From positions 1-64,000 of the forward strand of contig NZ_JAAXYO010000152.1 in the NCBI RefSeq assembly GCF_018854015.1: a DNA stretch of 64,000 nucleotides, in the 5' to 3' direction. Position 1 is the first letter of the stretch. Every line of letters starts with the position of its first letter. Positions 41,597 through 50,527 of the stretch are shown here, piece after piece. The stretch comes from Igneacidithiobacillus copahuensis (GTDB lineage: Bacteria; Pseudomonadota; Gammaproteobacteria; Acidithiobacillales; Acidithiobacillaceae). The translations under genes were made by a program, and so were the position numbers. A model generated the notes under the pieces. That model was not told the DNA's origin. It did not search any database and saw nothing but the letters and a program-made list of their open reading frames with translations.

Positions 41597-43947
41597 AGAA
41601 AATGCGCCTTTCACCCCGAACTACCCGGGCCTTGACCCTGTCCGCAGCGGTGTTCTGTGCCTCCGCCTTCGTCCCCGCCTGGGCGTTTACCCCATTTACC
41701 GTGCACAATATCGAGATCCAAGGATTACAACATATTACGCCGGGGACGGTGTATAACTACCTGCCAATCCACATCGGCGAATCGGTTGACGATGCCCTGG
41801 CACAAAAGGCGGTGCAGGACCTCTACTCTACCGGTTTCTTTCGGGATGTCAGTATTGCGCGTTCCGGCGATGATTTGGTCGTCGTGGTCAAGGAACGTCC
41901 CATCATCGCCAGCATCGAGACCAAAGGGATCAAGGCCTTTTCCAAGGATGAAGTGGAGTCCACACTGAAAGGAATCGGGCTCGAAGTGCGGCATATCTTC
42001 AACCAGGCAACCCTCGATCAGGTGGTCCAGGGACTGCAACAACAGTACGAGGGGATGGGATATTACGATGCGAAAATCACGCCGCACGTAGAGACCCTGC
42101 CGCGCAATCGCGTGGCGATCCAGATCGATGTCGAGCAGGGGCAGCAGGCGACCATCAAGCAGGTCAACATCATTGGCAACCATGCCTTCAGCGAAAATCG
42201 TTTGCGCGGCCTCTTCTCCATCGGTGCGCCGGATGCCTTCTCCTTTTTCAGCAAGAACGACCGATACTCGCAGGAGAAATTTTCCAAGAGTCTGGAAAAA
42301 CTGAACAATTTTTATCTCGACCATGGATATCTGAATTTTGCCATCGAATCGTCGCAGGTGCAGATTACGCCGAACCGTCGCTTCGTCTATCTTACGGTCA
42401 ATGTTCACGAAGGTGACGTTTACCATATTAGCAAGGTAGATCTGACGGGTGATCTCATTCTGCCGCGTAGCAAGCTGGAAAAACTGATAGAAATTCATCC
42501 CGGTGAACGTTTTTCCAAGGCAAATATTTTGGCAACCAACAAAGCCATTGCCGATGAACTGGGTAATTATGGTTACGCCTTTGCCAACACCACACCAGTG
42601 CCTACCGTCGATCCAAAGACCCACGAAGTGGCCCTGAATTTCCAGGTGGATCCCGGGCACCGGGTCTATATCCGGCGCATCGACATCAGTAACAACAATC
42701 GTAGCATGGATTATGTGGTGCGGCGGCAGTTCCGACAGATGGAAGGTTCGCTCTACAATCGCAGTCTGATCGATCGTTCCAAATTGCGTCTGGAACAGAC
42801 CGGATTCTACCAAAATGTTACCACCAAGACTGTGCCGGTGCCTGGACATCCGGACCAGCTGGATCTGGATGTTGCCGTGGATGAGCGGCCAACGGGTTCT
42901 TTCAGTGTGGGGGTAGGCTACTCCAATGCCCAAGGATTCCTCTTCAACGGGTCCATCACCCAGAAAAACTTTATGGGTACCGGTAATGCCCTGTCTTTTT
43001 CGGCTAACGTCGGCGGCCTCGGCAGCGCGTTCAATCTGTCCTATACCAATCCGTATTTTACTCCGGATGGCATCAGTTTAGGCTTTAACGTATTCCGCAA
43101 CGATACCAATCTCTCCACGCTGGCAGTGGCGCCCTACCAAGAAGTGGATCTGGGCGGTGCCGTCACCCTGGGAATCCCGGTGCTGGAGTACGTCTATGAC
43201 TATATGTCTTTGGGTTTTACGCATACCAATATCACGCTGGATACCAGCAATCCGATCCCTCTGTATCAGAATTATATAGACAATTATGGAAATTCGACGA
43301 ATTCTTTTACCTTGGGCAATCAATTGGAGTACAACACCACCAACTCGCCAATTTTCCCCACCAAGGGTTTGTACACTAGCCTCGATCTGAAGGCAGCGGT
43401 ACCGCCGGGGAACCTCCGCTGGTACAAGGCCGAAGTGAAGGCCAACTATTACCATCCCTTTACCTCTTGGCTGAGCGGTGGCCTGGGGATGCGCTACGGC
43501 TTCATCAACAGTTTTTCCGGCAAGCCAGTACCGTTCTTCAATAATTTCTATCTTGGCGGTCCTTTGACGCTTCCAGGGTATCAGACCTACGCCGTGGGCC
43601 CGCAGATCGATGGCTACCCAGTGGGCGGTACCCGCGAACTTCTCCTCGACGCCAATCTGTATTTTCCGCTGCCGGGTCTGGAAGACAACAAGAATTTTCG
43701 TCTGAACGCCTTCGTCGCCAGTGGTTGGGTATATGGTGTAAACGCAGTGAACGATGGAAGTACCACGAATTACGCTTATTCAAACAGCTATTTTCCAAGT
43801 CTTGGCGAGATGCGCACCACGGCGGGCATCGGGCTACTCTGGATCAGCCCGCTCGGACCGTTGCGTCTGTCCGTGGCGATTCCTTTGGATAAGAAGCCGG
43901 GTGATCTTACCCAGCCGCTACAGTTTACTGTGGGTAACGCCTTCTGA
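41593..43947 (+). CDS. bamA: Outer membrane assembly factor BamA
   Basis: This 784-residue protein has a signal peptide of about 35 residues (basic MKKMRLSPRTTR, then a hydrophobic stretch, cleavage near AWA-FTP). Five POTRA domains occupy about 37-435, and a 16-strand beta-barrel fills the rest, ending in the C-terminal Phe signature QFTVGNAF. It folds and inserts outer membrane proteins. GTG at 41593 overlaps the rseP stop by 4 bp; ATG at 41602 is an alternative. The barrel contains the conserved GVGYSNAQGF opening. The chaperone gene skp follows with overlap. Confidence 0.96.
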   Translation: MKKMRLSPRTTRALTLSAAVFCASAFVPAWAFTPFTVHNIEIQGLQHITPGTVYNYLPIHIGESVDDALAQKAVQDLYSTGFFRDVSIARSGDDLVVVVKERPIIASIETKGIKAFSKDEVESTLKGIGLEVRHIFNQATLDQVVQGLQQQYEGMGYYDAKITPHVETLPRNRVAIQIDVEQGQQATIKQVNIIGNHAFSENRLRGLFSIGAPDAFSFFSKNDRYSQEKFSKSLEKLNNFYLDHGYLNFAIESSQVQITPNRRFVYLTVNVHEGDVYHISKVDLTGDLILPRSKLEKLIEIHPGERFSKANILATNKAIADELGNYGYAFANTTPVPTVDPKTHEVALNFQVDPGHRVYIRRIDISNNNRSMDYVVRRQFRQMEGSLYNRSLIDRSKLRLEQTGFYQNVTTKTVPVPGHPDQLDLDVAVDERPTGSFSVGVGYSNAQGFLFNGSITQKNFMGTGNALSFSANVGGLGSAFNLSYTNPYFTPDGISLGFNVFRNDTNLSTLAVAPYQEVDLGGAVTLGIPVLEYVYDYMSLGFTHTNITLDTSNPIPLYQNYIDNYGNSTNSFTLGNQLEYNTTNSPIFPTKGLYTSLDLKAAVPPGNLRWYKAEVKANYYHPFTSWLSGGLGMRYGFINSFSGKPVPFFNNFYLGGPLTLPGYQTYAVGPQIDGYPVGGTRELLLDANLYFPLPGLEDNKNFRLNAFVASGWVYGVNAVNDGSTTNYAYSNSYFPSLGEMRTTAGIGLLWISPLGPLRLSVAIPLDKKPGDLTQPLQFTVGNAF

Positions 43948-44480
43948 TGTTCCGTCGTTGGTGGCTGAGCGGCTGTATCGTCTTGGGCTGCGGTATTCTC
44001 GCCGCGCCCTGGGCGCTGGCGGATGCACCAAAGATCGGTTTTGTCGATCTGGACAAGGCTTTGCGCGAGTTGCCGGAGGCGCAGGTCGGCGCCAAGGCCC
44101 TCAATTCGCTCATTGCCGAGAAGGAAAAGGCGATCGAACAAAAACAACAACAGATCGTTGCCGCGCAGAAGAGTTTGGAGGAAGACTTTCCAAAGCTCAA
44201 TAATACAGAGCGGCAGAAGCGCGAGGCACAATTGCAGGGAATGGTCCTCGATTTGCAAAAACTACGACAATCAGCCCAAGATCAGGTAAATCTGCAACGC
44301 AACCAAATCCTCGAAAATATCCAGGCACGCTTGGTTCGGGTGGTCTCAGAGATTGGCAAAAAAGGCCATTACACACTGATTTTGAATGACAAGTCGGTTC
44401 TCTACGTCAGCGGCGCAATCGATCTGACGCATCAGGTGGTGGCCGCCATGGAGAAGCCAAAAGCCGGGGGGCAAAAATGA
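43947..44480 (+). CDS. skp: Periplasmic chaperone Skp/OmpH
   Basis: This 177-residue protein has a Sec signal peptide (MFRRWWLSGCIVLGCGILAA, cleavage near ALA-DAP), the OmpH start KIGFVDLDKALRELPEAQ, and a long charged coiled-coil (about 60-135) that forms the tentacles of the trimer. It carries unfolded outer membrane proteins to BamA. Its start overlaps the bamA stop and its own stop overlaps lpxD (ATGA). Confidence 0.93.
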   Translation: MFRRWWLSGCIVLGCGILAAPWALADAPKIGFVDLDKALRELPEAQVGAKALNSLIAEKEKAIEQKQQQIVAAQKSLEEDFPKLNNTERQKREAQLQGMVLDLQKLRQSAQDQVNLQRNQILENIQARLVRVVSEIGKKGHYTLILNDKSVLYVSGAIDLTHQVVAAMEKPKAGGQK

Positions 44481-45523
44481 GTGCCCCGGCGCGGGTAGTC
44501 TACACCCTGCAAGAGCTGGCTGTGGCCCTTGGCTTGCCCTATCGTGGGGATGCAGCCCTGCAATTTCGCGCCATGGCGCCCTTGTCCTCTGCGCAGGAAG
44601 ATGAACTCAGCTTTTTGCAGGACAGCAAATATCTACCACTACTGGCACAGACCCGCGCCGGGGCACTGATTCTTTCTCCAGAACATGCAGAACAATACGA
44701 TGGCGCAGCCATCTGGAGTGAAAATCCCTATGCGAGTTTTGCGCAGGCAATGCAGTTCCTGTATCCAGAGAAAGCGTTGACGCCTTGGCGCTCCCCGGAT
44801 GCGCGGATCGCCGCAGATGCCGATGTGGACCCCAGTGCCCGCGTCGAGGATTTTGTCCAGATCGGCTCCGGAGCGAAAATTGGTCCTGGGGTGTGGCTGG
44901 AAAGTGGGGTAGTCATCGGGCCTGGGGTGGAAATTGGCGCTGCTTGCCACTTGTATCCCGGTGTCAAGGTCCTTGCCGAGTCGCGCATCGCCGAGCATTG
45001 CATCATCCACAGTAATGCTGTGATCGGGGCTGATGGCTTCGGTTTTGCACAAACCGAGGCGGGCTACGAAAAAATCCCCCAGGTCGGACGGGTGATTCTT
45101 GGCGCACGGGTAGAGATTGGTGCCAACACCTGTATCGACCGTGGTGCCCTGGCTGACACGATCCTCGGGGACGGAGTGAAAATCGACAATCTGGTGCAGA
45201 TCGGCCACAACGTCGTCATCGGCGCGGACACGGTGATTGCCGGACAGACCGGGATTGCTGGCAGCACTCGGATTGGATGCCGCTGCCGCATCGGCGGCCA
45301 GGTCGGCTTTGCCGGTCACCTCAACATTGCCGATGGTACCGTGATTGCCGGACAAAGCGCCATCACGCATGACATTCGGCAAGCTGGCGTCTATTCTGGG
45401 GTGATCCCCGCCCAGGATGCGCGGACTTGGCGACGTACCATTGCGCAGCTCAACCGTCTCGATGGCATTCTGCGACGCTTGCGCGGTGCGGCCAAGGCAG
45501 CGCACGATTCTTCTTCTACTTAG
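44477..45523 (+). CDS. lpxD: UDP-3-O-acyl-glucosamine N-acyltransferase
   Basis: This 348-residue hexapeptide-repeat acyltransferase carries out the third step of lipid A synthesis. It has an N-terminal uridine-binding domain (about 1-100), a left-handed beta-helix (about 105-300) and a C-terminal helix. The catalytic His is in QIGHNVVIGADTVIAGQTGI. In this organism the substrate may carry an amide-linked first acyl chain because gnnA and gnnB are present downstream. Confidence 0.95.
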   Translation: MSAPARVVYTLQELAVALGLPYRGDAALQFRAMAPLSSAQEDELSFLQDSKYLPLLAQTRAGALILSPEHAEQYDGAAIWSENPYASFAQAMQFLYPEKALTPWRSPDARIAADADVDPSARVEDFVQIGSGAKIGPGVWLESGVVIGPGVEIGAACHLYPGVKVLAESRIAEHCIIHSNAVIGADGFGFAQTEAGYEKIPQVGRVILGARVEIGANTCIDRGALADTILGDGVKIDNLVQIGHNVVIGADTVIAGQTGIAGSTRIGCRCRIGGQVGFAGHLNIADGTVIAGQSAITHDIRQAGVYSGVIPAQDARTWRRTIAQLNRLDGILRRLRGAAKAAHDSSST

Positions 45524-45531
45524 GAGTCTTC

Positions 45532-45978
45532 ATGGAAGGTTTTGATATTCATCAGATCCTGCGTCGATTGCCGCATCGCTATCCCTTTCTCCTCGTTGAT
45601 CGAATTTTGCAGATCGAGATTGGCAAGAGTCTGCGCGCGGCCAAGAACGTGACCATGAACGAACCGCATTTTCAGGGCCATTTCCCCGATTTTCCGGTGA
45701 TGCCTGGGGTTTTGATCATCGAGTCTCTGGCCCAGGCCGCGGCCATTCTGGCCTTCGTTTCCGAGGACAAATATGGGGAGAACGCCGCAGTATACTTCGC
45801 TGGCATCGACAAAGCGCGCTTTCGCAAGCCAGTGACTCCTGGTGATCAACTGATTCTTTCTGCCGAGGTCGCTCGACGCAAATCGGGGTTGTGGCAGATG
45901 GAGACGGTGGCAACAGTAGACGGTACGGAAGTCGCGTCGGCATTACTGATGGCAACCCTACGCGAGCGTGAGGCATGA
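45532..45978 (+). CDS. fabZ: 3-hydroxyacyl-ACP dehydratase FabZ
   Basis: This 148-residue hot-dog fold dehydratase belongs to fatty acid elongation. The active-site His is in HFQGHFPDFPVMPG and the Glu in IIESLAQAAA. The N-terminal ILRRLPHRYPFLLVDRI is diagnostic. The ATG at 45532 follows TAGGAG; the longer frame overlaps lpxD. Its position between lpxD and lpxA, competing for the same 3-hydroxyacyl-ACP pool, is the standard layout. Confidence 0.96.
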   Translation: MEGFDIHQILRRLPHRYPFLLVDRILQIEIGKSLRAAKNVTMNEPHFQGHFPDFPVMPGVLIIESLAQAAAILAFVSEDKYGENAAVYFAGIDKARFRKPVTPGDQLILSAEVARRKSGLWQMETVATVDGTEVASALLMATLREREA

Positions 45979-46757
45979 AAGCGCAGATCGACGCACGGGC
46001 GGCGGTCGACCCTGCTGCAAAGATCGGTGACGGCTGTATCATTGGAGCGTTTGCGGTCATCGGCCCAGAAGTGGAAATCGGCGAAGGCTGTCGGGTGGAC
46101 GCCCACGCGCTCGTGCAAGGGTCCACGCGGATCGGCCCGCGTAACCAGATCTTTCCCTTCGCTTCCATCGGTACGGCACCCCAGGATCTTGGCTATCGCG
46201 GAGAAGATACCCGGCTGGAGATCGGTTCCGACAATACGTTTCGAGAGTTCGTCACCATCAATCGCGGTACCGTGAAGGGCGGTGGGGTGACGCGGATCGG
46301 TTCTCAGAACCTGTTTATGGCGTATTGCCATGTGGCACATGACTGCCAGATCGGAGATCGGGTGGTGATGGCCAATGCTGCGACTCTGGCGGGCCATGTC
46401 ATCGTGGAGGACGACGCCATCCTCGGTGGTCTGTCCGCGGTGCACCAGTTTGCGCGCGTCGGTGCGCACGCCATCCTCGGCGGTGGCACCATGGCGCCGC
46501 TGGACATCCCGCCGTACATGATGGCCGCGGGTAACCATGCGCAATTACACGGGATCAACGTGCGCGGTCTGAGCCGGCGGGGCTTCAGCAAAGAACAGGT
46601 GCACACCCTGAAACGCGCGTACCGTCTGCTTTTTCGTTCCGGCAAGCTACTGGAGGAGGCCATGGAGGAACTGCTGCGCGAAGGCCCCGACATCCCTGAG
46701 ATTACACGGTTGCTCGATTTTATTCGCAGTAGCAAGCGGGGGATTACGCGGCCGTGA
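45975..46757 (+). CDS. lpxA: UDP-N-acetylglucosamine (GlcNAc3N) acyltransferase LpxA
   Basis: This 260-residue hexapeptide-repeat trimer carries out the first step of lipid A assembly. The catalytic His is in MAYCHVAHDCQIGDRV. The C-terminal helical part is NVRGLSRRGFSKEQVHTL. In bacteria with GnnA and GnnB, LpxA acylates the 3-amino group of UDP-GlcNAc3N to give an amide. The start overlaps fabZ and the stop overlaps gnnA. Preference for oxygen or nitrogen acceptor needs biochemical proof. Confidence 0.95.
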   Translation: MKAQIDARAAVDPAAKIGDGCIIGAFAVIGPEVEIGEGCRVDAHALVQGSTRIGPRNQIFPFASIGTAPQDLGYRGEDTRLEIGSDNTFREFVTINRGTVKGGGVTRIGSQNLFMAYCHVAHDCQIGDRVVMANAATLAGHVIVEDDAILGGLSAVHQFARVGAHAILGGGTMAPLDIPPYMMAAGNHAQLHGINVRGLSRRGFSKEQVHTLKRAYRLLFRSGKLLEEAMEELLREGPDIPEITRLLDFIRSSKRGITRP

Positions 46758-47713
46758 AAGAGCTACGAACAGCCGTCGTCGGGGTAGGGCACCTGGGACG
46801 CTTCCATGCGCAAAAATATGCCCGAGTTTCGCAGTTGCAAGGGGTCTATGACACCGATGGCGAGCGGGCACAAAGCGTCGCGCAAGAGCTCGGTTGTCGC
46901 GCATTTTCTGATCTGGGGGAGTTGTTGGCCGCGGTCGATGCCATCTCCATTGTCACGCCAACACTGCAGCACCACGCCGTTGCGCGGGAGGCAATCGCTT
47001 GCGGGGTCCATTGCCTGGTGGAAAAGCCCTTTACCTTCACCCTCGCCGAAGCAGACGACTTGCTTCGCCTGGCGGATGCGCAGGGAGTGATCCTGGCGGT
47101 GGGGCAAATCGAGCGCGCTCAGGTGGTCATGCAGTACCTGCGGGAACAAAAGCTCCCCGCGCCCCGCTATATCGAGGCCGAGCGTCTGGCGCCATTCAAG
47201 CCGCGCTCTCTCGATGTCGATGTGATCATGGACTTGATGATCCATGATCTCGATCTGGTCCTGATGCTTACGGCTGCCGAGCCGCAGGAAATGCGCGCGG
47301 TGGGTGTCGCCGCCGTCACCGAACAGGCCGACATGGCCAATGCTTGGGTGACCCTGAGCAATGGCAGTGTGGCCAATCTTGCCGCCTCGCGGGTGGTGCG
47401 GGAAGCGGTGCGGCGCATGCGCCTTTTCTGGCCAGATCGCTATGCCTCGGTGGATTTTCTGCAAAACCGCCTGACCTTTTACCGCCGCGGTGCCGGGCAG
47501 GTACCGGGCATTCCGGGGGTGGTCGAGGACGTGGTTGATCTGCAGCCGCGCGATGCCCTGGAAAGTGAAATCTCGGCCTTTCTCGCTGCCGTCTCCGGCC
47601 AGGGAATGCCGCTGTGCACGGGCCACGAAGGACGCGCCGCACTCGCCGCAGCCCTTGCCGTCCGGCAGTCGGTCAGTGACTTTTTGTCGGCCTCCGCCGA
47701 CTCGTATTCGTAG
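46754..47713 (+). CDS. gnnA: UDP-GlcNAc 3-dehydrogenase GnnA
   Basis: This 319-residue Gfo/Idh/MocA oxidoreductase has the Rossmann motif VVGVGHLGRFHAQKYA at the N-terminus, the EKP catalytic-type motif in CLVEKPFTFTLAEAD, and MDLMIHDLDLVL further on. GnnA oxidises the 3-hydroxyl of UDP-GlcNAc with NAD+ to a 3-keto sugar. I assign it by the exact context (lpxA-gnnA-gnnB-lpxB), known from Acidithiobacillus ferrooxidans. The GTG start overlaps the lpxA stop. Older annotations may call it a generic oxidoreductase. Confidence 0.9.
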   Translation: MKELRTAVVGVGHLGRFHAQKYARVSQLQGVYDTDGERAQSVAQELGCRAFSDLGELLAAVDAISIVTPTLQHHAVAREAIACGVHCLVEKPFTFTLAEADDLLRLADAQGVILAVGQIERAQVVMQYLREQKLPAPRYIEAERLAPFKPRSLDVDVIMDLMIHDLDLVLMLTAAEPQEMRAVGVAAVTEQADMANAWVTLSNGSVANLAASRVVREAVRRMRLFWPDRYASVDFLQNRLTFYRRGAGQVPGIPGVVEDVVDLQPRDALESEISAFLAAVSGQGMPLCTGHEGRAALAAALAVRQSVSDFLSASADSYS

Positions 47714-47727
47714 AGGAAGAACAGGTA

Positions 47728-48834
47728 ATGGAACAACAAATCCCTATGGTCGATCTACGCGCCCATTTCGCACCCTTGCGGGAGGAGATCCTTGCCGGGA
47801 TCGGGGAGATACTCGATCAGGCAGGATTTATCCTGGGCGCGCACGGGCGTGGCCTCGAGGCGGAGCTGGCGCAATATCTCGGTGTTGCGCATGGCGTCGG
47901 TTGTGCTTCGGGTACCGATGCCCTGCTGCTGGCCCTGCGTGCCCTGGACATCGGTCCCGGCGATGAGGTCATTGTCCCCACCTTTACCTTCATCGCCACG
48001 GCCGAGGCGGTACGCTACGTTGGCGCGACCCCGGTATTTGCCGATGTCGATCCCGACTATTTCTGCGTGACGGCGGCAGGTATCGCGCCGCTGATCACAC
48101 CCCGCACCCGCGCCATCATCCCGGTGCACCTCTATGGTCAAGCCGCGCCCATGCCCGAGCTTCTGCAACTCGCGGAACAACACGGCATTCTGGTGATCGA
48201 GGATATGGCCCAAGCCATCGGCGCACGCCTGCATGGCCAACGTGTCGGTAGTTTTGCGCAGCTCGCCTGTGTGTCTTTTTTCCCCAGCAAAAACCTGGGT
48301 GGGGCAGGGGACGGGGGGATGGTCTTCACCAACGACGAAGCCCTGGCAACCCGTCTGCGCGGCCTGCGTAACCATGGCTCCTGGCGGACCTATGAACACG
48401 AGGTCCTGGGCTACAACAGCCGCCTCGATGAGATTCAGGCCCTGATCTTGCGTAAACTCTTCCAGCGCATCGATGCCTACAATGCCGGGCGACAACAGGC
48501 TGCCAGCCTCTACGATGCCGCTTTGCAGGACTTGCCCCTGCAGATCCCCGCGCGCCGGGCCGGCGCTGAGCATGTATTTCACCAATATACCCTTCAGATC
48601 GCAGATCGTGACGCCCTGCGTACCCGTCTGCATGCCGAGGGCATTGCCTGCGGCGTGTACTATCCCATCCCTTGCCACCAGCAGCAGGCCTTTGCCGATC
48701 TGCCGCCGAGCCATTGCCCGGTAGCCGAGAGCCTGAAAGACAGGGTTCTGTCCCTGCCGATGTTTCCTGAACTGAGCGCTGCGCAAGTGGAGCGCATTGC
48801 CGGGGTGATACGCGCACATCTGCACGGCGAATGA
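47728..48834 (+). CDS. gnnB: UDP-3-keto-GlcNAc aminotransferase GnnB
   Basis: This 368-residue DegT/DnrJ/EryC1-family PLP aminotransferase has its Schiff-base Lys188 in SFFPSKNLGGAGDGG. Cofactor contacts lie in GCASGTDALLLAL and VIEDMAQAIGA. It should transfer an amino group from glutamate to the 3-keto sugar made by GnnA, giving UDP-GlcNAc3N, so that lipid A acyl chains are joined by amides. It lies 14 bp after gnnA and overlaps lpxB by 4 bp. Confidence 0.9.
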   Translation: MEQQIPMVDLRAHFAPLREEILAGIGEILDQAGFILGAHGRGLEAELAQYLGVAHGVGCASGTDALLLALRALDIGPGDEVIVPTFTFIATAEAVRYVGATPVFADVDPDYFCVTAAGIAPLITPRTRAIIPVHLYGQAAPMPELLQLAEQHGILVIEDMAQAIGARLHGQRVGSFAQLACVSFFPSKNLGGAGDGGMVFTNDEALATRLRGLRNHGSWRTYEHEVLGYNSRLDEIQALILRKLFQRIDAYNAGRQQAASLYDAALQDLPLQIPARRAGAEHVFHQYTLQIADRDALRTRLHAEGIACGVYYPIPCHQQQAFADLPPSHCPVAESLKDRVLSLPMFPELSAAQVERIAGVIRAHLHGE

Positions 48835-49952
48835 ACAAAACCTTCGTCATTGCGGTCGAGCGTTCCGGAGAAAGCCTGGGCCTCGATCTTCTGACGCGTT
48901 GTCGGGCGGCGGGGATCGAAATGCAGTGGGAGGGCGTGGTTGGCAGCCGTCTGCAGGCTGCCGGCGTGCGCAATATCGCGGATGGCGAAGTGCTGGGGGT
49001 GATGGGCCTGGTGGAGGTACTGCGCCATTACGGCAAGCTGCGGCGGCTGTTCCGGCAGGTTCGCGACTACCTGCAACGCGAACGTCCGGATGCGGTACTG
49101 CTGATCGATCACCCCGCCTTCAATCTGCGCGTCGCCCGGGAGGCCAAGCGCCTGGGCATCCGTGTGCTCTATGTGGTCGGTCCACAAATCTGGGCCTGGC
49201 GGCAGGGACGCATCCGGCAGATTCGTGAGCGCATCGACGAAATCTTTCTGCTCTTTCCCTTCGAGCGCCCTCTCTACGCAGAGGCAGGAATCCCTGCGCA
49301 GCTGCTGCCCCATCCCCTGCTGGCGCAGACGGCGACAGCGCCAGGCAAAGAAGTGGCACGACAACAGTTGGCTCTGGCGGATGGTCCGATTCTGGCCCTG
49401 TTACCCGGCAGCCGGCGTAGCGAGCTGCAGCGACTTGCCGCGCCGATGGCACAGGCGGCGCTACTGTGGCAACAGGCGCATCCCGACTGGCAGATCGTCG
49501 TCGCCCTGGCGCGCGAGGAGCTACGCCTGCCGTGGCGGGAGCAGGCTGGGCCGCTAGCAGCAGGTCAGATTCAGGAGGTCTGTGGACAGAGTACGGAGCT
49601 GCTCGCGGCGGCCGATCGCGTCTTGGTGGCATCAGGCACGGCAACCCTGGAAACCGCACTGCTCGGTCGTCCCGCCATCGTTCTCTACGCCATGCAGCCG
49701 CTGACCTTCGCCATTGCCAAACGCCTGGTTCGCGTACCGCATATCGCCCTGCCCAACATCCTCCTGCAGCGTCGGGTATACCCCGAGCTCCTGCAGTCCG
49801 AGATCACCCCCGAGCGGGTGGTGCAGGAACTGGAAAAGCTGCCGGTTGCGGAGCAGGAGCAAGCCCTGAAGCCCCTGCGCGGGTTGCTGCAGGGAGACGA
49901 TAGCGACAGCATCGCCGCGGCCTTGCGGCGCACTCTTTTGGGTCAGGAATGA
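48831..49952 (+). CDS. lpxB: Lipid-A-disaccharide synthase
   Basis: This 373-residue GT-B family 19 glycosyltransferase joins UDP-diacylglucosamine to lipid X. Characteristic segments are VAVERSGESLGLDLL (a variant of the AGExSGD motif), VLLIDHPAFNLRVA, VGPQIWAWRQGRI, LLPGSRRSEL and VASGTATLETALLG. The N-terminal motif VERSGESLG replaces the usual AGEASGD and is slightly unusual. Start and stop both overlap neighbours. Confidence 0.94.
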   Translation: MNKTFVIAVERSGESLGLDLLTRCRAAGIEMQWEGVVGSRLQAAGVRNIADGEVLGVMGLVEVLRHYGKLRRLFRQVRDYLQRERPDAVLLIDHPAFNLRVAREAKRLGIRVLYVVGPQIWAWRQGRIRQIRERIDEIFLLFPFERPLYAEAGIPAQLLPHPLLAQTATAPGKEVARQQLALADGPILALLPGSRRSELQRLAAPMAQAALLWQQAHPDWQIVVALAREELRLPWREQAGPLAAGQIQEVCGQSTELLAAADRVLVASGTATLETALLGRPAIVLYAMQPLTFAIAKRLVRVPHIALPNILLQRRVYPELLQSEITPERVVQELEKLPVAEQEQALKPLRGLLQGDDSDSIAAALRRTLLGQE

Positions 49953-50527
49953 TGGAGCATAGGGGTGGCGACGTCGCCGGCGTTGATGAGGCGGGCAGGG
50001 GACCATTGGCGGGACCAGTGATGGTCGCGGCGGTGATCCTGGCCCGACCGATAGCGGGTCTGCGAGACTCGAAAAAGCTGCGTCCTCCCCAAAGAGAACG
50101 TCTGGCGCAGCAGATCCGTGCCGAGGCGCGTGCCTGGGCGATCGCTTCCGCTGGCACTTGGGAGATCGAGCGGCACAATGTTCTCGTGGCCACTTTGCAG
50201 GCCATGGATCGCGCCCTGCGCGCGCTCCCGATTCGACCACGACACATCGTCGTGGACGGCAACCGTGTCTTGCCGCAGTGGCAGGCGGAGGCTATGGTAG
50301 GAGGTGATGATCGCGTGGATGCCATCGCTGCCGCCAGTATCCTCGCCAAGGTAGCACGGGACCGGGAGATGGCCTTGTTGGACCGCCAGTATCCTCTCTA
50401 TGGATTCAGCCGCCATCAGGCCTATGGTACTGCGGCGCATCTGGAGGCGCTGCGACGTTTTGGTGTTACCCCCATCCATCGCCGCAGCTTTGCGCCGGTG
50501 GCGCGGATACTGGAAGAGAGACAATGA
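49949..50527 (+). CDS. rnhB: Ribonuclease HII
   Basis: This 192-residue enzyme removes RNA from RNA-DNA hybrids and single ribonucleotides from DNA. The acidic active site is in VAGVDEAGRGPLAGPV and the later Asp residues in DDRVDAIAAASILAKVARD. The C-terminal YPLYGFSRHQAYGTAAHL is typical. It is embedded between lpxB and dnaE with 4-bp overlaps on both sides. Confidence 0.96.
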   Translation: MMEHRGGDVAGVDEAGRGPLAGPVMVAAVILARPIAGLRDSKKLRPPQRERLAQQIRAEARAWAIASAGTWEIERHNVLVATLQAMDRALRALPIRPRHIVVDGNRVLPQWQAEAMVGGDDRVDAIAAASILAKVARDREMALLDRQYPLYGFSRHQAYGTAAHLEALRRFGVTPIHRRSFAPVARILEERQ

